From NCBI GenBank assembly GCA_947087145.1, contig CAMUBM010000027.1, positions 1 through 7,969 of the forward strand: DNA of 7,969 bases, given 5' to 3'. The first letter of the stretch is position 1. Each line of letters begins with the position of its first letter. Source of the DNA: an uncultured Mycoplasmatota bacterium (lineage in GTDB: Bacteria > Bacillota_I > Bacilli_A > RF39 > UBA660). The notes beneath the pieces are model-generated. The model ran no database searches and was not told the DNA's origin. It saw only the letters and a program-made list of their open reading frames with translations. The position numbers and the translations under genes were made by a program. Positions 1 to 6,560 of the stretch are shown one piece after another.

Positions 1-746
1 TTTTCTATTTCCTCTGCTCTCACATACTCACTATATCCTAAATCTTCTAATATAAGTTTTATCTTTTCCCAATCATACTCTTTCAAATTATTTTTTAAAG
101 TTTTTCTTTTATTTTGAAAAGCATCTCGAACAAATCGCAGAAAAAAATCTTTATCCTGTACTTCTATTTTTTCTTTCTTTGTAAGTTGAATCACTGCACT
201 ATCTACATTTGGAGAAGGAACAAATTGATTTCGATCTACATAAAACAAAAGTTGAGCATCATAAAAATAAGTTACAAACAAAGTAAAAGCATTATAATCT
301 CTAGAACCTGCATCAGCAGTGATCCGTTCTGCCACCTCTTTTTGGACCAATAATATAATTTCTTTTGGTTTCTCTTCTAATTCTATTAACTTACTAATAA
401 TTGGAGAAGTAATATAATAAGGAATATTAGCAACAACATAAATATTTTGGTAGGGATAGATTTTACAATTTTTTAAAATATCTTGCTTTAGAAAATCACC
501 AAAAAGTACGCAACTACGCTCTGTATTAAACTTTTCCAAATATTCTCTCATTCGCTCATCAATTTCGTAACATAGTAAATACGATCCCTTATCATATAAA
601 TAAGAAGTTAAAGCTCCCATTCCAGGACCAATTTCCAAAATCAAATCATTCTCTTGCACCGAAATACTATTCGCAATCTTTTCCAACATTTCCTTATTTT
701 TCAAAAAATTTTGACCATATTTCTTTTTGGCTTTTAAATACTCCAT
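1..746 (-). CDS. rsmA: 16S rRNA (adenine1518/1519-N6)-dimethyltransferase RsmA/KsgA, C-terminus cut by window edge
   Basis: This enzyme dimethylates two adjacent adenines in helix 45 of 16S rRNA during small-subunit maturation, using SAM. I translated 248 codons from ATG at 746. The N-terminus has the family's YGQNFL element (residues 10-15). SAM motif I, EIGPGMGALT, is at 38-47, and the acidic YEID follows at 60-63. The catalytic motif IV, NIPYYIT, is at 107-113, followed by VQKEVAERI and, later, PSPNVDSAVI, both typical of RsmA. The frame is still open at base 1; the family is usually about 270-290 residues, so roughly 20-40 C-terminal residues are missing. An AAGGAGG ribosome binding site at 754-760 fixes the start. 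The gene lies 28 bases after the 3D-domain gene and is probably cotranscribed with it. In Bacillus, ksgA closes the same metS-tatD-yabE-rnmV-ksgA block. Identification is secure. Confidence 0.96.
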   Translation of the reverse strand, partial: MEYLKAKKKYGQNFLKNKEMLEKIANSISVQENDLILEIGPGMGALTSYLYDKGSYLLCYEIDERMREYLEKFNTERSCVLFGDFLKQDILKNCKIYPYQNIYVVANIPYYITSPIISKLIELEEKPKEIILLVQKEVAERITADAGSRDYNAFTLFVTYFYDAQLLFYVDRNQFVPSPNVDSAVIQLTKKEKIEVQDKDFFLRFVRDAFQNKRKTLKNNLKEYDWEKIKLILEDLGYSEYVRAEEIE

Positions 747-774
747 AAAAATTCCTCCTTTCAAAAAAAATGGC

Positions 775-1314
775 TTATTGCCATCCATTTCTTAAAACAT
801 CATAAGTAATTACAGAACGTCCTACATAACTATTCGCGTAAGCAACCTCAGGGGTAAGTAAATCAATATCATTTCCTAATACCCCTCTATCAAGCACGAT
901 TGCGATAATAGGATCTTCAGAAATTCTTTCCTTATGAAAACGAATAATACTACCACAAGGTAAATTCTTACTCGATGCAACAATTTTCACTTCTCCATAA
1001 GAAATATCTTGATATGTATCCGTTCCGTCCATTACATAATAATTAGGTAAACAAGCAAGGCGACCACTACACAAAGGACAATCAGCAGTATAACCAGTTA
1101 AATCTCCAGTAAAAGTATCTTTCGCACTATACAAGTCATTGGCAATATCTTCTTTTAACTTCAAAGCCATCGTAGACAAATCGATACTTTTATTATAATT
1201 ATCATTTAAAACTTTCGTTTCTTTTATATTATTACTTGACTCTACAAACAAAACAAGAAGTAGAAGTAAAGACAATTGTATGAATTTTTTTAGTGATTTT
1301 AGTAAGCTTCGCAT
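775..1314 (-). CDS. 3D-domain protein with N-terminal membrane anchor or signal peptide (YabE-position cell-wall protein)
   Basis: This is a 179-residue protein. A basic N-terminus (RSLLKSLKK) and a Leu-rich hydrophobic segment (about residues 11-24) indicate export or membrane anchoring. The C-terminal part (about 68-179) resembles the 3D domain, a double-psi beta-barrel related to MltA lytic transglycosylases and named for three conserved aspartates: GYTADCPLCSG at 74-84, VASSKNLPCGS at 112-122, LDRG at 141-144 and GNDIDLL at 147-153. Two aspartates align (D142 and D151), but the first, normally within a VAVDP-like segment, seems replaced by serine near 114-115. Four cysteines (79, 82, 88, 120) lie in the domain. 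A GAGGTG ribosome binding site (1324-1329), 9 bases upstream, supports the ATG. In Bacillus this position holds yabE, whose product ends in a 3D domain. A role in peptidoglycan remodelling is inferred; catalysis is uncertain because of the substitution. Confidence 0.8.
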   Translation of the reverse strand: MRSLLKSLKKFIQLSLLLLLVLFVESSNNIKETKVLNDNYNKSIDLSTMALKLKEDIANDLYSAKDTFTGDLTGYTADCPLCSGRLACLPNYYVMDGTDTYQDISYGEVKIVASSKNLPCGSIIRFHKERISEDPIIAIVLDRGVLGNDIDLLTPEVAYANSYVGRSVITYDVLRNGWQ

Positions 1315-1323
1315 TACTTACTT

Positions 1324-1373
1324 CACCTCGCATTTGTGATACTTATTCTACCAAACATTCTACTAAATGTCAA
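1324..1373 (-). promoter_or_regulatory. SigA-type promoter and ribosome binding site for the 3D-domain gene
   Basis: On the minus strand a consensus -35 box TTGACA (1368-1373) is followed after exactly 17 bases by a -10 box TAGAAT (1345-1350, 5 of 6 consensus). The start of transcription is predicted near A1337, and the GAGGTG ribosome binding site is at 1324-1329. The -35 box lies inside the last codons of tatD, so the 3D gene and rsmA can be transcribed apart from tatD. Confidence 0.7.
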
Positions 1374-2109
1374 AAATACGCTTGATATTCTCATTGGTAA
1401 TTTTAACTAATTCTTCTATAGAAACATCCTTTAATTCACAAATAAATTCTGCAATATTTTTAATTTTACTAGGATCATTTTGCTTTCCTCGAAAAGGAAC
1501 TGGTGTTAAATAAGGAGAATCTGTTTCTAATACAATATTATGTAAATCAATCTTTTTTATAACCTCTTTTAAATGACAATTTTTAAAAGTAATAACTCCA
1601 TTTACTCCAAGCAAAAATCCCATATCTATATAAGTTTTAGCAGTCTCTAAACTTCCACTAAAAGAGTGAATAACTCCCTTTACCTTATATTTTTTCAAAC
1701 ACGAAATTGTATCCAAGGTTGCTTCTCTAGAGTGAACAACAACAGGCATATGCATTTCTTCTGCCAAACCGAGCTGAGCCTCAAAAAGACGAATTTGTTC
1801 GTCCTTATTCTCTTTATCATAATGATAATCTAAACCTATTTCCCCAATGCCTATAATTTTAGAATGCGATAAATGCTCTTTAATAAATCCCATATCGCGT
1901 AAAGTACTCGTATATATCTCTTCTGGATGTATTCCAAGTACTCCATAAAATTCCTTTCTTTGCACTAATTCCAAAACTTCTTGATTACTCTTTCCATCAC
2001 AACCAGCAACAATCATGCGATCTACACCGCTTTCTTTGGCTAGCAAAATGATTTTATCTACATCTTTATAGTACTCTTGAAACAAATGACAATGTGTATC
2101 ACAAAACAT
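1363..2109 (-). CDS. tatD: TatD-family metal-dependent DNase (YabD-like)
   Basis: TatD enzymes are TIM-barrel metallo-hydrolases of the amidohydrolase superfamily with DNase activity, acting in the cytoplasm. This copy is 248 residues, close to Bacillus YabD at about 255. The metal ligands are all visible: the HxH pair in DTHCHL (H6, H8), Glu in GEIGLDYHYD (E90), His in VVVHSREA (H126), His in VIHSFSG (H148) and Asp in LETDSPYLTP (D197). The ATG at 2109 is chosen because a GGAGGT site (2117-2122) sits 7 bases before it. An in-frame TTG five codons upstream overlaps that ribosome binding site and is unlikely to be used. In Bacillus tatD directly follows the MetRS gene; here one extra gene separates them. 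The 46-base gap to that upstream gene shows no hairpin, so cotranscription is likely. Confidence 0.95.
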   Translation of the reverse strand: MFCDTHCHLFQEYYKDVDKIILLAKESGVDRMIVAGCDGKSNQEVLELVQRKEFYGVLGIHPEEIYTSTLRDMGFIKEHLSHSKIIGIGEIGLDYHYDKENKDEQIRLFEAQLGLAEEMHMPVVVHSREATLDTISCLKKYKVKGVIHSFSGSLETAKTYIDMGFLLGVNGVITFKNCHLKEVIKKIDLHNIVLETDSPYLTPVPFRGKQNDPSKIKNIAEFICELKDVSIEELVKITNENIKRIFDI

Positions 2110-2116
2110 AAAGATT

Positions 2117-2122
2117 ACCTCC
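2117..2122 (-). promoter_or_regulatory. Ribosome binding site deciding the tatD start
   Basis: GGAGGT lies 7 bases upstream of ATG 2109. The competing upstream TTG codon (2122-2124) overlaps the site itself, so the ATG should be the real start. Confidence 0.85.
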
Positions 2123-2155
2123 AAAAAATACTATAACAAAAAAAAGATAAGAAAA

Positions 2156-3076
2156 CTACCTCTTCAAAGAAAGAGCCACATCCTTGTCCCCCAACGGATT
2201 TCCATAACCAGAATTAGAAACCCTATACTTAGTTAAAGGAATATACTTTTCTAAACATTCAATAATTTCTAGATTATAATTTATCCACAAGATATCTTGA
2301 AAAGAAGAAGATTGTATTTTTCCTCCTGCTCCATACAAATAATGAAAAAGAATTTCACCATTTTTCTTTATAAAAGGACAAATTTTATGAAGAAGAAATT
2401 TAGCATAAAATTTCTCATTTTTTCCCAAATAATAAAATATATTTGAAAAATAAGCCAAGTCAAATTCTTTATTAAGAGAGTTCAACTTTTTGGGCAAAGT
2501 TAATAAATTCTCATCCATATAATGGATAGTAACATTTTTAAGATTATTTTTAATTTCTTCATAGTCTTCTTTGGAATAAATAGAAAAATTTGTATCCATT
2601 AAGCCAAAGCGAGAATGATCTTTTGTATCAAACAAAGAAGTATGAATAACATAATGGTCAATGGTTTCAAATAGAGAACCCCAAAAATAAAAACTATCCT
2701 CTTCTAAACAATAAGACACCTTTTTAAAAAGTTCTAAAGAAAAACCTCTAGTATAAAAAGTAATAAATTCTTCATAAGATAAAACCTTTACTGCTGCAAT
2801 TTTAAGCTGACAACCATACTTTGCAAGAATATTAATATCAAAACAAGTAATATCTTTTGCTCCATGAAGTACTGCTTCTAAAACTTGGTCTCCACTTCCC
2901 GTTACCATTAATAAAACTTGAAAGGCAGATTGGAGTTGAGAAAAAAGTTCTTTTATATTCTCGGTTCCCTTAAAAGGGACAACATGATACTTTTTATACC
3001 CTTGAGAATATTGTTTATTATTAAAAATAATTTTTTTTGCTACTTCTATTTCTTTTTCTACTCGTAAATTTCTCAT
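2156..3076 (-). CDS. Probable SAM-dependent transferase, BtaA/DUF3419-like
   Basis: This is a 306-residue protein from ATG 3076. A Rossmann-type SAM-binding signature is visible: LLMVTGSGDQVLEAVLHGA (about residues 55-73), then ITCFDIN at 76-82, whose Asp would bind the SAM ribose. Next comes a stretch of KIAAVKVLSYEEFITFY type that resembles BtaA/DUF3419 proteins. A later strand-like motif, DLAYFSNIFYYL (about 206-217), fits motif IV of class I methyltransferases. BtaA moves the 3-amino-3-carboxypropyl group of SAM to diacylglycerol in betaine-lipid synthesis; whether this protein does so is unknown. An in-frame TTG at 3112 would add 12 residues, but it forms the first bases of the putative -35 box and directly follows the metG terminator, so I prefer ATG 3076. 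No strong ribosome binding site precedes that ATG. It is an insertion between metG and tatD. Superfamily call fairly sure, family call tentative. Confidence 0.6.
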   Translation of the reverse strand: MRNLRVEKEIEVAKKIIFNNKQYSQGYKKYHVVPFKGTENIKELFSQLQSAFQVLLMVTGSGDQVLEAVLHGAKDITCFDINILAKYGCQLKIAAVKVLSYEEFITFYTRGFSLELFKKVSYCLEEDSFYFWGSLFETIDHYVIHTSLFDTKDHSRFGLMDTNFSIYSKEDYEEIKNNLKNVTIHYMDENLLTLPKKLNSLNKEFDLAYFSNIFYYLGKNEKFYAKFLLHKICPFIKKNGEILFHYLYGAGGKIQSSSFQDILWINYNLEIIECLEKYIPLTKYRVSNSGYGNPLGDKDVALSLKR

Positions 3077-3083
3077 GAAAAAT

Positions 3084-3112
3084 ATTCTACTAAATCTCAA
3101 AACAAATAACAA
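3084..3112 (-). promoter_or_regulatory. Putative SigA-type promoter of the BtaA-like gene
   Basis: The minus strand shows TTGTTA (3107-3112) and TAGAAT (3084-3089) separated by exactly 17 bases. A promoter is expected here because an intrinsic terminator closes the metG operon immediately upstream. The -10 box ends only 7 bases before ATG 3076, so transcription would begin at or beside the start codon. Because the region is very AT-rich, a chance match is possible. Confidence 0.5.
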
Positions 3113-3113
3113 G

Positions 3114-3141
3114 AAAAAACCTACATATATACATAGGTTTT
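3114..3141 (-). terminator. Intrinsic terminator after metG
   Basis: Read on the minus strand, AAAACCTA (3141-3134) pairs perfectly with TAGGTTTT (3123-3116). T-G, G-T and T-A pairs extend the stem to 11 pairs around an ATAT loop, and T residues continue at 3115-3114. The stem begins two bases after the metG stop codon, so it should end the T-box operon. Confidence 0.75.
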
Positions 3142-3143
3142 AA

Positions 3144-4664
3144 TTATTTTTCTCCATCAATTCTTTGAAACAAAATCTCAGGCTCATTTAAATCATAAAT
3201 GGTATTTTTATTAAATTGAAATTCTTGATTAGTAGAATGTATCTGTTGAAATATCTTTTCACTTGTCTCCGGCAAGAAAGGACTTAAAAATACTGCACAT
3301 ACTCGAATACTTTCAATCAAATGATAAAGCACTGTCTCCAAACGTTCTTTTTTATCTTCCTCTTTTGCAAGAGTCCAAGGCGTCGTTTCGTCAATATACT
3401 TATTACTTCTTCGCAATACTTCAAAGATTTCATCCAAAGCCGCACCAATTTCCAAATGGCTCATGCGTGCCTCCACTTTTTCTTCCAAACCATTCACCAT
3501 AGAAAGAAGTTCACTATCTACTTCCTCTACTACATTTCTATTTTCCAAATGACTAGCAAAATACTTTTTAGCCATAGCAATTGTCCGGTTTACCAAATTT
3601 CCTAAAATATTCACTAAATCTCCATTAGTTCTCTCGATAAGTAATTCTTTTGTAAATACACCATCAGAAGCAAACGGAATTTCATGTAATACATAATACC
3701 TTACTGCATCGACTCCAAACTCATGCACCAAATCATCCGCATAAATAACATTTCCACGAGATTTACTCATTTTTCCATCACTCATAATAAGCCACGGATG
3801 CCCAAAAACTTGTTTAGGTAAAGGCAAATCCAAACTCATTAAGAAACATGGCCAATAAATCGTATGAAAACGAATAATATCTTTTCCAATTAAATGCAAA
3901 TCAGCAGGCCACCAGTTAAAAAATTCTTGACTTGAGCCATCTGGATCATACCCAATGTTCGTAATATAATTTGTTAAAGCATCCAACCATACATACACCA
4001 CATGTTTAGGATTATCTAAAACTGGAATTCCCCAATCAAAAGAAGTTCTAGAAACACATAAATCTTGTAGTCCAGGTTTCAAAAAATTATTAATCATTTC
4101 ATTTTTTCTTGCTTCGGGCTGTATAAATTCAGGATGCGTTTCAATATATTCTATCAATTGATCTTGGTATTTACTTAAGCGAAAAAAGTAAGCCTCTTCT
4201 GATTTTATTTCTACATCTCTACCACAATCAGGGCATTTGCCATCCACTAACTGCGACTCTGTCCAAAAAGACTCGCAAGGAGTACAATAAAGACCTTTGT
4301 ACTCTCCTAGATAAATATCTCCTTTTTGTAACATCCTTTGAAATATTTTCTGTACAATTTGTTCATGATGTTCATCTGTTGTTCTTACAAACTTATCATA
4401 ACTCGTATTCATAATATCCCAAATGCTTTTTATTTCACTAGCAATACCATCCACATATTCTTGAGGACTTACTCCCGCTTCTTTGGCTTTTAACTCTATT
4501 TTCTCGCCATGTTCATCTGTACCTGTTTGAAAATAAACATCGTATCCTTTTAATCTTTTATAACGAGCAATAGCATCAGCAAGAACAATCTCATACGTAT
4601 TTCCAATATGAGGCTTGCTAGATGTATAAGCAATCGCCGTTGTAATATAAAATTTTTCTTTCAT
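3144..4664 (-). CDS. metG: Methionyl-tRNA synthetase (short form)
   Basis: This cytoplasmic enzyme charges tRNA-Met with methionine using ATP. It is a class Ia synthetase of 506 residues. The HIGH-type signature KPHIGN spans residues 17-22. A zinc knuckle with four cysteines, CTPC (127-130) and CPDC (144-147), sits in the connective peptide. The KMSKS loop is exact at 298-302, and the tryptophan-rich WWPADLHLIGKDIIRFH (251-267) is typical of MetRS. The protein ends after the anticodon-binding helical domain, so it lacks the C-terminal tRNA-binding (EMAP/Trbp111-like) domain that makes Bacillus MetS about 660 residues. ATG 4664 follows an AGAAGG site (4673-4678) by 8 bases. It is the last gene of the T-box operon, 20 bases after the SDR gene, and is followed at once by a terminator. 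Identification is certain. Confidence 0.98.
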   Translation of the reverse strand: MKEKFYITTAIAYTSSKPHIGNTYEIVLADAIARYKRLKGYDVYFQTGTDEHGEKIELKAKEAGVSPQEYVDGIASEIKSIWDIMNTSYDKFVRTTDEHHEQIVQKIFQRMLQKGDIYLGEYKGLYCTPCESFWTESQLVDGKCPDCGRDVEIKSEEAYFFRLSKYQDQLIEYIETHPEFIQPEARKNEMINNFLKPGLQDLCVSRTSFDWGIPVLDNPKHVVYVWLDALTNYITNIGYDPDGSSQEFFNWWPADLHLIGKDIIRFHTIYWPCFLMSLDLPLPKQVFGHPWLIMSDGKMSKSRGNVIYADDLVHEFGVDAVRYYVLHEIPFASDGVFTKELLIERTNGDLVNILGNLVNRTIAMAKKYFASHLENRNVVEEVDSELLSMVNGLEEKVEARMSHLEIGAALDEIFEVLRRSNKYIDETTPWTLAKEEDKKERLETVLYHLIESIRVCAVFLSPFLPETSEKIFQQIHSTNQEFQFNKNTIYDLNEPEILFQRIDGEK

Positions 4665-4684
4665 TTTTTATACCTTCTTTCTTT

Positions 4685-5420
4685 TTAATATCCACCATCT
4701 ATTTTAATCACTTCATTATTTAAAAAAGTATTTTCATCACTTCCTAAATAATAAACCAAACTTGCAATCTCCTCAGGTTCAGCAAAACGTCCTAAATAGA
4801 TTTTAGAAGTTTCTTCTTCCACTAGCTCCTTAGGTAAATCTTTATTCATATCTGTATTAATCCAACCAGGAGCAACTGCATTAACTAATATTTTCGGAGC
4901 ATATTCCATTGCAAAATTTCGAGTCAAAGAATTAATTGCTGCTTTTGAGGCATCATAATCAATACTTGTTGGAAAATTACAATCTATCCCATTCGTACTC
5001 GATATATTAATTATACGCGTTGTATCCTTTTGTTCATACATAAACTTACCAAAATACTTACACATCAAATACGTTCCTGTAATATTGTTATGCAAAGTTT
5101 CTTCAAAAATAGCAGTCGTTCGCTCCTCAATTTCCATATCATAAACAATACCCGCATTGTTAACTAGGACATCCAATCTTCCAAACTTTTCTCTCACTTC
5201 ATGAAGCATATGCTTTACATCCCCTTCATTGGAAATATCACCAATACAAACAAGACACTCTACTCCATAAGTGTTTTCCATCTCTTTTTGAATATCTATA
5301 AAATCTTCTAAATGACTTCTTCCATTTAAAACAAGGTTATACCCCCCCCTCAGCAAATTTTTTAGAAATAGAGAGCCCAAGCCCTCTTCGTGCACCAGTA
5401 ACTAAAATTACTTTATTCAT
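4685..5420 (-). CDS. FabG-like short-chain dehydrogenase/reductase, frameshifted in a G8 run
   Basis: SDR enzymes reduce or oxidise carbonyl/alcohol groups with NAD(P)(H). Starting at ATG 5420, the first 26 codons read MNKVILVTGARRGLGLSISK and on to FAEGG, containing a perfect TGxxxGxG cofactor motif (residues 8-15). At a run of eight Gs (5342-5349 on the plus strand as C) the frame is lost and stops at the TAA after GTA. Removing one G restores a continuous 244-residue protein, the usual FabG length. In that numbering NNAG is at 87-90, ISS at about 139-141, catalytic YDASK at 155-159, and a normal C-terminal IDGGY follows. The start is firm: an AGAGG site (5429-5433) lies 8 bases upstream, and the ATG overlaps the preceding stop as TAATG, suggesting translational coupling. 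A GTG at 5395 opens the downstream frame but lacks the cofactor motif. Substrate unknown; FabG itself is only one possibility. Confidence 0.85.
5342..5349 (-). repeat. Homopolymer G8 tract causing the SDR frameshift
   Basis: Eight consecutive G on the coding strand fall at codons 24-27 of the SDR gene. Seven would keep the FAEGG-YNLVLNGR junction in frame; eight give a stop two codons later. Such a run is striking in DNA this AT-rich, and G tracts of this length are slippery for polymerases and error-prone in sequencing. Confidence 0.95.
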
Positions 5421-6544
5421 TATTTTTTCCTCTTTCGACTTTCTTCTTTTTCATTCAAATGAAATATTTCTATTAACTCTTCTAAATGTTTTTTACCATT
5501 TTCAATCTTATCTTTAAATTCCTGATTTTGCAAATAAGTATATCTTGTAATTCGTAAAGCCATTTTTGAAATCGTATAACGCAACCGCATCAATTGAAAC
5601 ATTTCTTCAAAATGCTCATACATAGGTACTTCACTAAAGTATCCTTTTAAAAACGGCTTTATCCTTTCAGGATCAAAGAATGTTGACCAACAAGCAATTT
5701 CTCCGATAGGATGTCCTGCAGCACATTCATCCCAATCTATAATACCGGTAATCGTACTACCATCAGTAAGCAAATTCCAATCTGCAAAATCATTATGAAT
5801 TAAAACAGATAAATTGGAATTCAATAATTCTGTCGTATCAAATAAATTTTTCATTTTATCTGCCATATCTTTTGATAAAATTTGATAAGTCACTAAACGC
5901 TCTAAATTTTCTTCTAAACCAGCATAGACAAAATCTTTTAAAAAGTTATGCACTCCACACAAAAGACCTTGTTTGGCTTTTTCATTATCAAAAGGTCCAA
6001 ACCCTTTCATTTTGATTGTATGCAATTTTGCCATCGTTTTTCCCATAATGGTGACAAGTTCTTCTTCTTTTTCTGGATGCTCTTTCAAATAAAATTGAAC
6101 GTTATCTCCCTTTAATTTTTCTATCATTTGAAAAGAAATATCTTCTTCATTTTCTAGTTCATGAATGAAATAAGTTTTATAAGCAGGTAGTCCATTTTCT
6201 ATTGCAATTTCACTTGCTTTACTTTCCGCATAAAAATAACCATTACGAACTCCTTTAGGATGACATCTAATAATTACTTCTTTGCCACTTTCTAAAACAC
6301 CAACTCGTATAGAATTAACGTTACCTAAACTTGTCTGTGCGCCTGCATCAAAGGGTTGTATATAGACTAATTTATCATCTTCTAATACATTATTGATCTT
6401 TTCAAACAACTCTTCATTCGATATGGCAGAATGTCGATCTTTCCAAACCATCGCTGCTTCCTCTGCCGATATTTTTCTATCTGTTTGCCAATAAAAACAT
6501 TCACTTCTATCTGCAATTCTTTGATTAATCTCTTTTAAATTCAT
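5420..6544 (-). CDS. APH/choline-kinase-family phosphotransferase
   Basis: This is a 374-residue protein of the kinase-like APH superfamily, which phosphorylates small hydroxyl compounds such as aminoglycosides, macrolides, choline or homoserine. The Brenner motif HNDFADWN (residues 250-257) holds the catalytic Asp252 and the Asn257 metal ligand. The DFG-equivalent is IDWDE (D270) within GIIDWDECAAGHPIGEIA. LHTIKMKGFG (about 174-183) is a common family segment. A leading region of about 60 residues precedes the nucleotide-binding lobe (SGKEVIIRCHPKG), making it longer than typical aminoglycoside kinases. ATG 6544 is chosen because a GGAGG site (6553-6557) precedes it by 8 bases; an in-frame TTG at 6559 overlaps that site. 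Its stop overlaps the SDR start as TAATG. It lies inside the Met T-box operon. The substrate cannot be told, and antibiotic resistance should not be assumed. Confidence 0.87.
   Translation of the reverse strand: MNLKEINQRIADRSECFYWQTDRKISAEEAAMVWKDRHSAISNEELFEKINNVLEDDKLVYIQPFDAGAQTSLGNVNSIRVGVLESGKEVIIRCHPKGVRNGYFYAESKASEIAIENGLPAYKTYFIHELENEEDISFQMIEKLKGDNVQFYLKEHPEKEEELVTIMGKTMAKLHTIKMKGFGPFDNEKAKQGLLCGVHNFLKDFVYAGLEENLERLVTYQILSKDMADKMKNLFDTTELLNSNLSVLIHNDFADWNLLTDGSTITGIIDWDECAAGHPIGEIACWSTFFDPERIKPFLKGYFSEVPMYEHFEEMFQLMRLRYTISKMALRITRYTYLQNQEFKDKIENGKKHLEELIEIFHLNEKEESRKRKK
5429..5433 (-). promoter_or_regulatory. Ribosome binding site fixing the SDR start
   Basis: AGAGG lies 8 bases before ATG 5420, inside the last codons of the phosphotransferase gene. 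It shows that translation is meant to begin at the codon giving the TGxxxGxG motif, not at the later GTG. Confidence 0.75.
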
Positions 6545-6552
6545 TTTTCTAT

Positions 6553-6557
6553 CCTCC
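6553..6557 (-). promoter_or_regulatory. Ribosome binding site deciding the phosphotransferase start
   Basis: GGAGG lies 8 bases upstream of ATG 6544, within the 16-base gap after the kinase-like gene. The longer reading from TTG 6557-6559 would start inside this site. Confidence 0.85.
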
Positions 6558-6560
6558 AAT

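Noticed and set aside
114..353. Plus-strand open frame of 79 codons
   Set aside because: It lies wholly opposite rsmA, has no ribosome binding site, and its Lys/Ile/Phe-rich composition is that of an antisense shadow.
2110..2155. Promoter or terminator between the BtaA-like gene and tatD
   Set aside because: A TATAGT box is present but no matching -35 at proper spacing, and no stem with a T tail was found.
3263..3605. Two overlapping plus-strand open frames
   Set aside because: Both lie opposite the 3' part of metG and show no motif or ribosome binding site.
5330..5350. Programmed -1 ribosomal frameshifting on the G run
   Set aside because: GGG GGG is slippery, but a -1 shift leads to a stop a few codons later; the intact downstream frame needs +1.
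5371..5395. GTG 5395 as the real SDR start
   Set aside because: It would drop the TGxxxGxG motif and has no suitable ribosome binding site, whereas ATG 5420 has a ribosome binding site, coupling to the upstream stop and a perfect SDR N-terminus.
5420..6544. Aminoglycoside resistance gene
   Set aside because: Only the general APH fold motifs are recognisable; the protein matches no named resistance enzyme that I know and sits in a tRNA-Met-controlled operon.
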